Source of the DNA: CAZGAH01 sp964523295
Lineage (GTDB): Bacteria > Desulfobacterota > Desulfovibrionia > Desulfovibrionales > Desulfovibrionaceae
Reading direction: 5' to 3'
DNA: 50,562 nucleotides
Assembly (NCBI GenBank): GCA_964523295.1
Contig: CAZGAH010000027.1
Location: forward strand, 1-50,562
Of the stretch, positions 36,932-45,074 are shown in pieces (the stretch's first letter is position 1; the number at the start of each line of letters is the position of its first letter). The notes beneath the pieces were generated by a model, which saw only the letters and a list, made by a program, of their open reading frames with translations, was not told where the DNA came from and searched no databases. The position numbers and the translations under genes were made by a program.

Positions 36932-37471
36932 ATGGACAAGGACATCGATCAGGACGATCTGGCCGCACAGTGGGCGGCCGCCCTCTCCGAGCAGGATGAT
37001 GAGGAGGAAAAGCCAGCCGCCAAGCCGGACCTCGATGCCTCGACCTCGTCAGATGATGACCTGGCGGCGGAGTGGGCCAAGGCTCTGGCGGCGGACGAAA
37101 GCGTTCAGGTCAAGAAGGAAAAGGAGCAGCAACTTCTCAGCAAAACCGCCAAGGACGCCCAGTTCAAGGACTTGACGGATGAATCCAAATCCCCGCGCCC
37201 GGATCAGACGCGGCACGAACTCGACTTCATTCTCGACATCCCGCTGGACGTCTCCGCCGAGTTGGGGCGCACGCGCCTGCTGATCAACGAGCTGCTGCAA
37301 CTCGGGCAGGGCTCGGTCATCGAGCTCAACAAACTCGCTGGCGAGCCTCTGGAAATATACGTCAACGGAAAGCTCGTCGCCAGAGGCGAGGCCGTGGTCA
37401 TCAACGAAAAGTTTGGCGTTCGCCTCACGGACATCATCAGCCCCATCGAGCGGGTAAAACAACTAGGATAG
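36932..37471 (+). CDS. fliN: Flagellar motor switch protein FliN
   Basis: 179 residues. The C-terminal SpoA domain (about 95-178; ILDIPLDVSAELGRTRLLI and GQGSVIELNKLAGEPLEIYV) builds the C-ring and sets rotation direction with FliM and FliG. The N-terminal 90 residues are acidic and carry two copies of a motif: DDLAAQWAAAL (8-18) and DDLAAEWAKAL (42-52). GAGGAAG precedes ATG 36932. Confidence 0.94.
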   Translation: MDKDIDQDDLAAQWAAALSEQDDEEEKPAAKPDLDASTSSDDDLAAEWAKALAADESVQVKKEKEQQLLSKTAKDAQFKDLTDESKSPRPDQTRHELDFILDIPLDVSAELGRTRLLINELLQLGQGSVIELNKLAGEPLEIYVNGKLVARGEAVVINEKFGVRLTDIISPIERVKQLG

Positions 37472-37475
37472 GCGT

Positions 37476-37565
37476 ATGGCCGGATCGATTCCCTCTTACC
37501 CTGCGCTCGGTGACGGCACGTCGGCTTCGGCCGGACCGGCCGCCGCGGGCCGCAACCCCTTCTGA
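37476..37565 (+). other. Probable 5' part of fliO, out of frame
   Basis: ATG 37476 has AGGA at a good distance and opens a 29-codon frame (MAGSIPSYPALG to GRNPF) ending TGA 37563. Removing one base near 37563 would join it to the fliO frame as GRNPFDAMGRW. It is either a frameshift in the DNA or assembly, or a short upstream reading frame. Confidence 0.5.
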
Positions 37566-37569
37566 CGCC

Positions 37570-38058
37570 ATGGGACGCTGGACCGACTCGCTGGCCGCGG
37601 GCGCCTATACCGACGCCCCAGCCACAATCGTTCTGCCGGAACCAGGCTCCACGGCCAATCCGGATAGGGATGCCGCGTCGGCTCAATTGACGGCGTCGAC
37701 CACGCCCCCCCCGGCAGCCGGAATCCCGACGGCATCTTTTGGCTGGGGCGGCTATTTTCAAGCCCTGGGCGCGGTCTTTCTGGTCCTGGCCCTGCTGGCC
37801 CTGGCCCTGTATCTTCTCAAGCGTTTTTCCCCCCGCAGCAGGCTGTTCAAGCGGGGAGACCTGCAACTCGAGGCCCAGCTCCAGCTGGGGCCCAAGCGAA
37901 GCGTCGCGGTGGTCCGATTCTTGAATAAGCGTCTGGTACTTGGCGTAACCGACGCGAATGTCAACCTCCTGACTCAAACGGACACCGAACATGACGCTCA
38001 CAGCAACGACTTCGACCAGGCCCTGGCGCAAGCACGCACCGATATTGACGCTTCTTAG
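37570..38058 (+). CDS. fliO: Flagellar biosynthesis protein FliO
   Basis: 162 residues from ATG 37570: a Pro/Thr/Ala-rich stretch, one membrane helix (about 60-82; YFQALGAVFLVLALLALALYL) and the cytoplasmic FliO domain (LQLEAQLQLGPKRSVAVVRF, KRLVLGVTDANVNLL). FliO helps assemble FliP in the export gate. The start is doubtful: there is no ribosome site here, while ATG 37476 in another frame has one. An in-frame GTG at 37510 exists but gives an Arg-rich, unconvincing extension. The 3' end overlaps fliP by 68 bases. Confidence 0.85.
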   Translation: MGRWTDSLAAGAYTDAPATIVLPEPGSTANPDRDAASAQLTASTTPPPAAGIPTASFGWGGYFQALGAVFLVLALLALALYLLKRFSPRSRLFKRGDLQLEAQLQLGPKRSVAVVRFLNKRLVLGVTDANVNLLTQTDTEHDAHSNDFDQALAQARTDIDAS

Positions 38059-38791
38059 CGCGGGGCTCCTTCTCTCGCCCGCGCTGGCCTTCGCCGCCAC
38101 CTCCGATCTGCCTCTCCCGCAACTGTCCATGACGCTGGCCGGCGGCCATACCGAGCCGGAACAGGTCGCGCTCACGCTCGAAATTCTGTTCATGCTCACG
38201 GTGCTCTCCGTGGCGCCGGCGATCATGATGACCGTGACCTCCTTCACGCGCATCATCATTGTCTTCCATTTTCTGCGTCAGGCGCTCGGCACGCAGCAGC
38301 TGCCCCCGAACCAGGTACTGGCCAGCCTGGCCATATTCATGAGCGTGGTCATCATGATGCCCGTCATGACTGAGATCAACGAAAAGGCGCTTCAGCCCTA
38401 TCTGAACGAGGAAATCGGCTTCAAGGAAGCGCTTAATACCGCACAGCAGCCCCTGCGCACCTTTCTGTTCAAGCATACCAGAGAGAAGGACCTTTCCATC
38501 TTCTACTCCATCACGAAAATGGATCGGCCCAAGACCAAGGACGACGTGCCCACCATGTTGCTCGTGGCCGCCTATACAATCAGCGAGCTGAAAACCGGAT
38601 TCACCATCGGCTTTCTCATCTATATTCCCTTTCTCGTTCTGGACATGGTTGTCGCCAGCATCCTGCTGGCCATGGGCATGATGATGCTCCCCCCGGTCAT
38701 GGTGTCCTTGCCCTTCAAGATACTGCTCTTCGTCATGGTTGACGGATGGACGTTGCTGACCGGCTCGCTCGTAAACAGCTTTCTACTCTGA
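37991..38791 (+). CDS. fliP: Flagellar export gate protein FliP
   Basis: A 266-residue export gate protein with a cleavable signal sequence (about 18-36, ending ALAFAA) and four membrane helices. MMTVTSFTRIIIVFHFLRQALGTQ and GFTIGFLIYIPFLVLDMVVASILL are the two FliP signatures. Five to six copies form the pore with FliQ and FliR. It starts inside fliO at ATG 37991. Confidence 0.96.
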   Translation: MTLTATTSTRPWRKHAPILTLLSAGLLLSPALAFAATSDLPLPQLSMTLAGGHTEPEQVALTLEILFMLTVLSVAPAIMMTVTSFTRIIIVFHFLRQALGTQQLPPNQVLASLAIFMSVVIMMPVMTEINEKALQPYLNEEIGFKEALNTAQQPLRTFLFKHTREKDLSIFYSITKMDRPKTKDDVPTMLLVAAYTISELKTGFTIGFLIYIPFLVLDMVVASILLAMGMMMLPPVMVSLPFKILLFVMVDGWTLLTGSLVNSFLL

Positions 38792-38810
38792 ACCGCAAGG
38801 AGTTATTTCC

Positions 38811-39080
38811 ATGACACCGGAATTCGTCATCGGCTTCGCCCGTCAGTCAATCGAACTGGCCTTGATTATTTCATTGCCCATGCTGGGCATCGGCCTGGCC
38901 GTCGGCGTGGTCATCAGCGTGCTCCAGGCAGCGACGCAGATTCAGGAAATGACCCTGACCTTCATCCCCAAGATCGTCTCCATCTTTGTCGCCCTGCTCA
39001 TTGCCTTTCCCTGGATCATGGATAAAATGATCACCTTTACCCGGGACCTCTTTGTCAATTTACCGACATATATCCGCTGA
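38811..39080 (+). CDS. fliQ: Flagellar export gate protein FliQ
   Basis: 89 residues with two membrane helices (about 15-38 and 52-74). SVLQAATQIQEMTLTFIPKI is the family signature. AAGGAG precedes ATG 38811. Last gene of the run; fliR and flhB are not in the window. The next gene is convergent. Confidence 0.95.
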   Translation: MTPEFVIGFARQSIELALIISLPMLGIGLAVGVVISVLQAATQIQEMTLTFIPKIVSIFVALLIAFPWIMDKMITFTRDLFVNLPTYIR

Positions 39081-39120
39081 TCCGGGCAGCCGGCGTTGCT
39101 GCCGGCGAGGAGGGATTGGT

Positions 39121-41025
39121 TCATGTCGTGTCTGAGTGCAGGGGCAATTTCCCTAAAGTTTCCAGGGCGTCCGCGATATCGTGCAGTCCCAGTCTCTCAA
39201 GAGTGGCTCTCGTAGGTCTCCCGGTCCGCTTGTCCCAGCCGCGGAGCGAGTAATAGGTGTCTACCAGGCCGTTGAATTTATCCTCGTCGATGGCGATGCC
39301 CCTGGTCGCGTCAGGGCGTTTGAACCAGGGCATGATCTCGTTCACTTCAATGTCTCTGCAGCGGTCGTAGTTCCGGACAAGGAGCGCCCGTTGCATGTTC
39401 TTGTTGCGCTCGCCCAGTGTATCCAGGCCCTTTTCGTCCACCTCTATGCCGGTAACGGCGGAGAATAGAAGACTCTCGGCATCGGACCGGGTCGGAATGG
39501 GGAACGACCAGTCGCAAAGGGTCAGGCTGGATTTTAGTTCGGAGCGATGCTCGTTCCAGATGGCGATTTCCGGACCCTTGGAGCTTTCATACGGGGCGTT
39601 GTTGAATTCGCTCATCCACTCCGGTTTCGCCCGGATATGCGTATCGTCGAGGGGGTCACGCGTCGCCGTCATCCAGACCAGCGCCTCAAGCAGCCAGTGG
39701 GGGAATTCACGCACCGCGTTGATTTCTCTCCCGCTCCAATGCCCGGCATAACCCCAGGCCTCCTGCAGATGAATCCTGGTCGGGTATTTCCGCCTTCCAT
39801 GGTAGATCGTCTCGCCGTACTGCTCCGCTCCCAGCTCGTGGATGGCGCGTGTGACGCCCTCGGCAAGCAGATCGCCGATACCTTCACGATAGGCGACTAT
39901 TTTCAGGAAACGCATCCACCATTCGGGATCGTCGGCGGCGATGGGTTTGATGGCGTCGAAACGTTTGTCCGTCAGCACGCCTTCTCGATCGCCCATGACG
40001 AGCCACGGGACCATTCCGCCCAGCAATTCCCATTCATTGAGGCCGTATTGATTAATCATCTCCGTGGCCTCGAAGCCGCCTTCGAAACCCTGCCACCACA
40101 GGGGCCACTCGTATTGCATGGGATGTCGCCAGCCGATGGCGTAGCGACCGATGCATTCCCAGCGTCCGGCATGAAGTCCCGGACGCGTTTTGCGGGGGAC
40201 GTCGCGAAATTCCTGCCAGCAGGAGCGATCACAGGCGTGCGTGCAGGAGGTTTTGTTCCGCGGGTAGGGAACGTTTTCTACGGGTTCCTTGTCGTAGTCC
40301 CAATGTCTTGCCCGGTCGACAGGATTCTTTTTGGGGGCGGGAGCAAGCTCCTGGCGCAGGCGTAACAGCTCCTGCGGATGGGCTATCCGGACCTTGCCCG
40401 TTCCTCTGACGCAGATCCCTTTCAGATTCTTCGAGCCGGCGACGCCCCCGAAGCCGCCCTGGCCAGCGGCGTTTTCCGTGTCGGTCAGCAGAATGGCGAT
40501 CCTGGAACAGCGCTCTCCCGCAGGTCCAATAACCAAAGCGCGGACGTTCTTGCCATGCATTTCCTTCAGTCTGATCTGGGTATCGTACGTTCCCAACCCC
40601 CACAGACTGCTGGCATCGCGGAGTTCGACGACATCGTCTTCGATCCATACATAGACCGGTGAGGCGGCCTTCCCCGATATAATGACGGAATCGTAACCGG
40701 CATACTTGAGTTCAGCGCCAAACCAGCCGCCTACGCCGGAATGGGCGTACATTGGTGGATAGGATTGGGCCGCGATGCCGCCTATCTCCATTCGGCCGGA
40801 CGTCGGAGCGGGTGTTCCGGTCAGAGGACCCACTGAGATGAGCAGGCGATTATCCGGATCGAACGGCCCCGTCGCCGGTGGGATTTCATCCCAGGCCAAG
40901 CGGTGATTGAGACCTTTTCCTCCGATAAACGTCTTGAGCAACCCGGTTCCGTCTGCCACGTCCGTCTTTCCCGAACTCAGGTCGACTTTCAATATTTTTC
41001 CAATCCAGCCGTACAACCCGCTCAT
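39121..41025 (-). CDS. aor: Aldehyde:ferredoxin oxidoreductase (tungsten type)
   Basis: A 634-residue enzyme of the AOR family: oxidises aldehydes to acids (or the reverse) with a tungsten or molybdenum bis-pterin cofactor and one [4Fe-4S] cluster. The N-terminal domain begins YGWIGKILKVDLSSGK; KGLNHRLAWDEIPP and GGVAGSKNLKGICVRG follow. The cluster Cys triad CTHACDRSC lies around residues 260-268, with a fourth Cys near DRCRD in the C-terminal part. ATG 41025 has GGGAGG upstream and overlaps the polyferredoxin stop by 4 bases. There is no signal peptide, so the enzyme itself looks cytoplasmic. Confidence 0.92.
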   Translation of the reverse strand: MSGLYGWIGKILKVDLSSGKTDVADGTGLLKTFIGGKGLNHRLAWDEIPPATGPFDPDNRLLISVGPLTGTPAPTSGRMEIGGIAAQSYPPMYAHSGVGGWFGAELKYAGYDSVIISGKAASPVYVWIEDDVVELRDASSLWGLGTYDTQIRLKEMHGKNVRALVIGPAGERCSRIAILLTDTENAAGQGGFGGVAGSKNLKGICVRGTGKVRIAHPQELLRLRQELAPAPKKNPVDRARHWDYDKEPVENVPYPRNKTSCTHACDRSCWQEFRDVPRKTRPGLHAGRWECIGRYAIGWRHPMQYEWPLWWQGFEGGFEATEMINQYGLNEWELLGGMVPWLVMGDREGVLTDKRFDAIKPIAADDPEWWMRFLKIVAYREGIGDLLAEGVTRAIHELGAEQYGETIYHGRRKYPTRIHLQEAWGYAGHWSGREINAVREFPHWLLEALVWMTATRDPLDDTHIRAKPEWMSEFNNAPYESSKGPEIAIWNEHRSELKSSLTLCDWSFPIPTRSDAESLLFSAVTGIEVDEKGLDTLGERNKNMQRALLVRNYDRCRDIEVNEIMPWFKRPDATRGIAIDEDKFNGLVDTYYSLRGWDKRTGRPTRATLERLGLHDIADALETLGKLPLHSDTT

Positions 41026-41687
41026 GCGCCTGCCTCCCTGGTCAGCTTCAACGCTTGCTGAGGGCAAAATTCGATGCAAGCCGGTCCTTTGGGACGATCT
41101 GAGCACAAGTCACATTTGAAGGCCACGTTCCGCTCTGAATCCCACTGGATCCGGGGAATCTCGAAGACGCAGGCCTCGATGCATTGTCTGCATCCGATAC
41201 ACTTGTTACTATCAATGACGCGCGCTCCTGTCTTTTCGTGGATGTAAAAGGCACCTTCGGCGTCGCAGGCATAATAACATTCCGGCGCATCGCATTGCTG
41301 ACAGGCGATGGAGACATACCTGCATTCGAAGGGATAGCGCTCGAGTCCGATGCTCGCGCAGGAGTGCCCTGCCGCATCGCCATGGACGACCGCGCAGACG
41401 AGCGAACAGAGCCCGCAACTGGCGCAGGCGGACTCGTCGACCGACACCCGGGCAACATGCCCTATAGCCGCAGGGAGGGCTCCCGCTTCGCCTGGGACAA
41501 CTGGCCTTGCCTGCACGTGAATATTTTCCGAAAAGCCGACGCTGCCAATGGCGCCCATGGGGAACAAAATGGCGTTGGCCGCCCCGAAGAGTATCCCCTT
41601 GAGGAAAGCCCGACGCGTGGGACCGGTCGTTTCGCCCAGGTCAGGGATTGCGTCGGAAAGAAGGACCTGTTTGTTTTGCTCGCACAT
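41022..41687 (-). CDS. Polyferredoxin electron-transfer subunit with twin-Arg motif
   Basis: A 221-residue protein. PTRRAFLKG (about 24-32) followed by a hydrophobic segment (ILFGAANAILFPMGAIG) looks like a Tat signal or anchor. The rest is a DmsB/HybA-like domain with four Cys groups: CASCGLCSLVC, CQQCDAPECYYAC, CIGCRQCIEAC and CDLCSDRPKGPACIEFC, enough for four [4Fe-4S] clusters. ATG 41687 has GGGAGGA upstream. Coupled to aor by a 4-base overlap, so it is likely its electron partner. Confidence 0.88.
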   Translation of the reverse strand: MCEQNKQVLLSDAIPDLGETTGPTRRAFLKGILFGAANAILFPMGAIGSVGFSENIHVQARPVVPGEAGALPAAIGHVARVSVDESACASCGLCSLVCAVVHGDAAGHSCASIGLERYPFECRYVSIACQQCDAPECYYACDAEGAFYIHEKTGARVIDSNKCIGCRQCIEACVFEIPRIQWDSERNVAFKCDLCSDRPKGPACIEFCPQQALKLTREAGA

Positions 41688-42129
41688 GACATCCTCCCGC
41701 AATTGAGGTATAATCATGGATTGCGCTTGATCGATCGGAAGCCGTCGACGAGGTGGAGAGTCCACATACCAGTATGTTGCACTATGAACCCTGCAGGCGC
41801 CCCTGTCAAGCGTCGCCGGAAAATGATCGATTCCGTTGTAGCGAGCGTCATTTTGGATATTCGGATAATCCGCTGTCTTTCCTGGCGCCTTGTCGTGATA
41901 GAACCGGAAGTCGCCCCGAGGTTGCCGTTCCTTGTCGTTGCCGGAGACTACGGCGCTGTCGCCGATGCGGTCGCAGGGAGCCCTGTCGGGAGCCCTTTTC
42001 ATGTGGCGGTAAGTTCGATACCTTTGAACAACGTTACTGCATCGATTCCATGAAGGCGCTTGGCGTCCGCCAGGGACGGCTCTTTTCCGGGAGGCCCTAT
42101 GTCGTTGCATTCCCGCAGCGAGGTCCGCG
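41688..42129. other. Non-coding region upstream of the aor operon
   Basis: 442 bases between divergent genes. Several short frames exist without ribosome sites. The only structure I can support is the dyad at 41764-41777. Confidence 0.45.
41764..41777. promoter_or_regulatory. Dyad ACATAC-CA-GTATGT upstream of the aor operon
   Basis: Two perfect 6-base arms around CA, 77 bases before the polyferredoxin start. A possible operator; the regulator is unknown. Confidence 0.35.
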
Positions 42130-42900
42130 TTGCGACCGTCTGACCCGGGTTCCCGGCCCGCGTTGCAGCAGCTTGGCCGTGCTCCCGTTGCGCCCGCGTT
42201 CGTTCAGGTCGCCGGTGTTCACGATCTGGACGAGGCGCTGCTGTTGGCGCGCTGCGGGGTGCGTTGTCTGGGGATTCCGCTGCGTCTGGCCGTGCATGAG
42301 CCCGACCTGAGCGAGGCCGCGGCCGCGCGGCTGGTGGCGGCGTTGCCTGCGGGGATGCAGGCCGTGTGCATTACCTACGAATCCGATCCTTACGCCCTGG
42401 TGGCCTTGTGCCGCGCGCTCGGGGTTCAGGGCGTACAGGTACACTCGTCGTTCGACGATCGCACGGACGCGGGCGCCGGGGTCTTTGCCGCGCTCAAGTC
42501 CCTTGCCCCGGAGCTGTTCTGCATTGCCAGTCTGTTCGTTCGGCGGGTCGGCGTGGAGGCGCTGGAGCACAAGATCGCCGTCTGCTCGCCCTGCGTGGAC
42601 GCCTTTATTACCGATACCTTCGACCCGCTATCCGGCGCCTGCGGGGCGACCGGACTCACCCACGACTGGGAGGCGAGCCGCCGGCTGGTGGAACTGTCGC
42701 CACGGCCGGTCATTCTGGCCGGCGGGCTGGGGCCGGATAACGTCGCCGCGGCCATTCGCCACGTCCGTCCTGCCGGCGTTGACGCGCATACGCGCCTGGA
42801 AGGCCCGGACGGGCGCAAGGATCCCGCCCGCGTCGCCGCCTTTGTCGTCGAGGCCGACCGGGCCTGCGCGGCGCTNNNNNNNNNNGTGCGCCGTGCCTGA
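42130..42900 (+). CDS. Phosphoribosylanthranilate isomerase-like (TrpF) protein
   Basis: About 256 residues of TIM-barrel sequence like TrpF: VQVAGVHDLDEALLLARCGV at the start, GVQGVQVHSS, FITDTFDP with the acidic catalytic position, and ILAGGLGPDNVAAAI with GVDAHTRLEG at the phosphate-binding end. Classical TrpF has GVDVSSGVE at that point; HTRLEG is a change, so substrate or function may differ. No other trp gene is here. The start is unclear (TTG 42130, no ribosome site). The last codons run through ten unknown bases, so the C terminus is not reliable. Confidence 0.72.
   Translation: MRPSDPGSRPALQQLGRAPVAPAFVQVAGVHDLDEALLLARCGVRCLGIPLRLAVHEPDLSEAAAARLVAALPAGMQAVCITYESDPYALVALCRALGVQGVQVHSSFDDRTDAGAGVFAALKSLAPELFCIASLFVRRVGVEALEHKIAVCSPCVDAFITDTFDPLSGACGATGLTHDWEASRRLVELSPRPVILAGGLGPDNVAAAIRHVRPAGVDAHTRLEGPDGRKDPARVAAFVVEADRACAAXXXXVRRA
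42876..42885. other. Assembly gap (10 N)
   Basis: Ten undetermined bases inside the 3' end of the TrpF-like gene. The real gap length may differ; whatever lies on either side may not be contiguous. Confidence 0.95.
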
Positions 42901-42911
42901 CAGGGGCGGTC

Positions 42912-44228
42912 TCAGGGTAGCTTCGAGGTACACGGCGCCAGAAACTGGGCGTCGCGCCAATCCCACAGCCTCGCCGGCGCGTCGTTGATGTCCGCTGGCA
43001 CCTGGTTCCAGTCCCAGGTCCCGGGGCAATTGGCCCCGCGATAGTGGATCAGCACGCTGACCAGGAGAAACGCGGCGAACAGGGCGCCCAACGCCATCCT
43101 GCCCGGTGCGGCGAAGCCCGGCCGGGCGCTCAGCCGGTCGAGAACCGGAATCAGCCAATAGACCAGCAGGGGCAGCATATCCGAGGTGTAGCGGGGCCCG
43201 TAGCAGTGGCCGCCGTACCAGTCGTGGGTGCTGGAAACGATGACCAGCTGGAGAAGGCAGGCGACGGGTATGGCGGCATCCAGGGCGTCGAAGCGGCCTT
43301 CGCGCGCCTTGAGGACGCCGCCGTAGAGCGCGAAGAGGAGCACCGGCGAAAAGACGAACAGCCCGCGCGACGGGCTGAACAGGTTCCCGGCCATCCCCAG
43401 GAGCACGCGGGGCAGATCGAAATCGAGACGGCTGGCGGCGTAATACGGTGGCAAAGGATTGCCGTAGAGCAGCAGACTGTGCGCAAAGAAGGGAACAATG
43501 ACCGGCAGCGACCACAGGACGCAGGCAAGGACCTGGCGAGGATGGCGCCAGAGCACATAGCCGGCGAACACGACGACGGCCGCGCAGTTGACCGGCCGGA
43601 GCACGTAGGCCAGGGCCAGGGTCAGCCCGACCAGGGGTACGCGTCGGGTATCCCGCTTTCCCGTTTCCAGCAGATAGAGCGTGGCGGCGACGGCCGCCAT
43701 GGACGGCCCGTGCTGCCAGAGCACCCGGCTGGCCACGGACCAGGCCGAGGTGCCAAAGGCGAAGATGCAGGCCGCGGCCAGGGCCACGCTGTCGCGGCCG
43801 CACGCGCGCCGGGCGGTGAGCAGGACGAACAGCGCCGCCAGGGCAGTATAGAGCGAGGCGATCAGGCGCTGGGAGCTTGCGCTCCAGTGCGGTTTGCGCC
43901 GGAGCGTGTCCTCGAGGTCGTAGCCCCAGAGAAAAGGCGACAGGCCGTCCAGCAGGGCGACGATCGGCAGCGACAACACGGCCGGGGCGATGGGAAAAAA
44001 GGAGTATTGCCTGCCGTTCACGGTCGCGAGGCGATAGGTTTCGGGCGTAGCGCACGTTTTCAGGTATTCGTCGATGTCGGTATTGCGCTCGCCGAGGATG
44101 CTCAAGGCCACGTGGACGGACCAGAACGAGTCGGTGAGTACGGCATTGCGGCTGTTGTTGTGGACGAGGAAGACGCCGACGAAGAGCAGCAGGGGCAGCA
44201 GCCAGGAGGGAATGGCACGGCTACGCAT
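42912..44228 (-). CDS. Polytopic membrane protein, GT-C glycosyltransferase-like
   Basis: A 438-residue protein with about ten hydrophobic helices. The first (about 6-22) is followed by a periplasmic loop with ERNTDIDEYL, and STHDWYGGHCYGPRYTSDMLP lies in a later loop. This arrangement recalls dolichol-phosphate-mannose-type (GT-C, family 39/87-like) transferases, but no family signature is certain. ATG 44228 overlaps the trmJ stop by 8 bases; a longer frame to 44321 adds only Pro/Arg-rich sequence and is rejected. Last gene of the paaK-DUF456-trmJ operon. Confidence 0.72.
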   Translation of the reverse strand: MRSRAIPSWLLPLLLFVGVFLVHNNSRNAVLTDSFWSVHVALSILGERNTDIDEYLKTCATPETYRLATVNGRQYSFFPIAPAVLSLPIVALLDGLSPFLWGYDLEDTLRRKPHWSASSQRLIASLYTALAALFVLLTARRACGRDSVALAAACIFAFGTSAWSVASRVLWQHGPSMAAVAATLYLLETGKRDTRRVPLVGLTLALAYVLRPVNCAAVVVFAGYVLWRHPRQVLACVLWSLPVIVPFFAHSLLLYGNPLPPYYAASRLDFDLPRVLLGMAGNLFSPSRGLFVFSPVLLFALYGGVLKAREGRFDALDAAIPVACLLQLVIVSSTHDWYGGHCYGPRYTSDMLPLLVYWLIPVLDRLSARPGFAAPGRMALGALFAAFLLVSVLIHYRGANCPGTWDWNQVPADINDAPARLWDWRDAQFLAPCTSKLP

Positions 44229-45066
44229 CGGAGTCGCTGGTGGACGTGCCGGCGGCCTGCCTGGAAGGGGCCGCGGCGTCGGCGCCCGGCTCGGGGTCGG
44301 GCAGGGCCTTTGGCGCGTCACTCACGCCCTTGCCCTGGAGTTGTCTGGCCAGCCAGTCGATCTGTCGGCAGACGCCCATGATGAGGTTGAATTCGCTGCG
44401 TTGCAGGCGGATCCGGCTGAAAAAGCGCCGTATGGGCAGCATCCAGTACTCGATGTTGTTGCCCTTGAGGAAGCCGATACGCTGCAAGGTGAGCTGCATG
44501 GTCTGGAACAGGGTTTCGCATTCGGCGTGGGTCGCCGGCTGACCGGTGCGGCGTCCGGCCGGTCTGAAGGCCTGGCCGGGATTGTGCCTGAGGCATTCGT
44601 AGAGCACCAGGAGCACGGCCTGGGCCAGGTTGAGCGAGCTGGCCTCCGTGGCGGTCGGGATGCAGAGCAGCTGTCCGCAGAGCCGGATGTCCTCGTTGCT
44701 CAGGCCGCAGTCTTCGGCCCCGAAGACCAGGGCCACGCGTTCGCCGTCCGCCAGGCGTTCGCAGATTTCCGGCGCGGCCTGGGCCGGCGTGGAGACCGTT
44801 TTACGCCAGCCGCCGGTGCGGGCCGTGGTACCGTAGACGCGGGAAAAATCGGACAGCGCCTCCGCCAGGGTCCGGGTCACGCGCATCCGGGAGAGCAGCC
44901 CCGCGCCTTTGGGCGTGGCCAGGGCAAGGGCCTTGTCCATGTCCCAGAGCTGCGGCTGCACGACTATCAGCTCGCTGCACCCCATGTTGGCGCAGGCGCG
45001 GGCACAGGCGCCGACGTTTTCGGGGAATTTGGGGAAGGCGAGCACGACGGCGAGATTGTCGAGCAT
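44221..45066 (-). CDS. trmJ: tRNA/rRNA 2'-O-methyltransferase, TrmJ type (SpoU family)
   Basis: A 281-residue SPOUT methyltransferase. Motif 1 FPENVGACARACANMG, motif 2 LVFGAEDCGLSNEDI and motif 3 IPTATEASSLNLAQAVLLVLYE form the knot that binds SAM. TrmJ methylates tRNA position 32. A C-terminal helical region and an Ala/Pro/Ser-rich tail follow. ATG 45066 is chosen because MLDNLAVVLAFPKFPENVG is the family start; a longer frame upstream belongs to the DUF456 gene region. The gap to that gene is 8 bases. Confidence 0.9.
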   Translation of the reverse strand: MLDNLAVVLAFPKFPENVGACARACANMGCSELIVVQPQLWDMDKALALATPKGAGLLSRMRVTRTLAEALSDFSRVYGTTARTGGWRKTVSTPAQAAPEICERLADGERVALVFGAEDCGLSNEDIRLCGQLLCIPTATEASSLNLAQAVLLVLYECLRHNPGQAFRPAGRRTGQPATHAECETLFQTMQLTLQRIGFLKGNNIEYWMLPIRRFFSRIRLQRSEFNLIMGVCRQIDWLARQLQGKGVSDAPKALPDPEPGADAAAPSRQAAGTSTSDSDA

Positions 45067-45074
45067 GTCCGGGC

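Noticed and set aside
41753..42310. Plus-strand 185-codon frame upstream of the TrpF-like gene
   Set aside because: No family likeness, Arg/Pro-rich, overlaps the TrpF-like frame that has real motifs.
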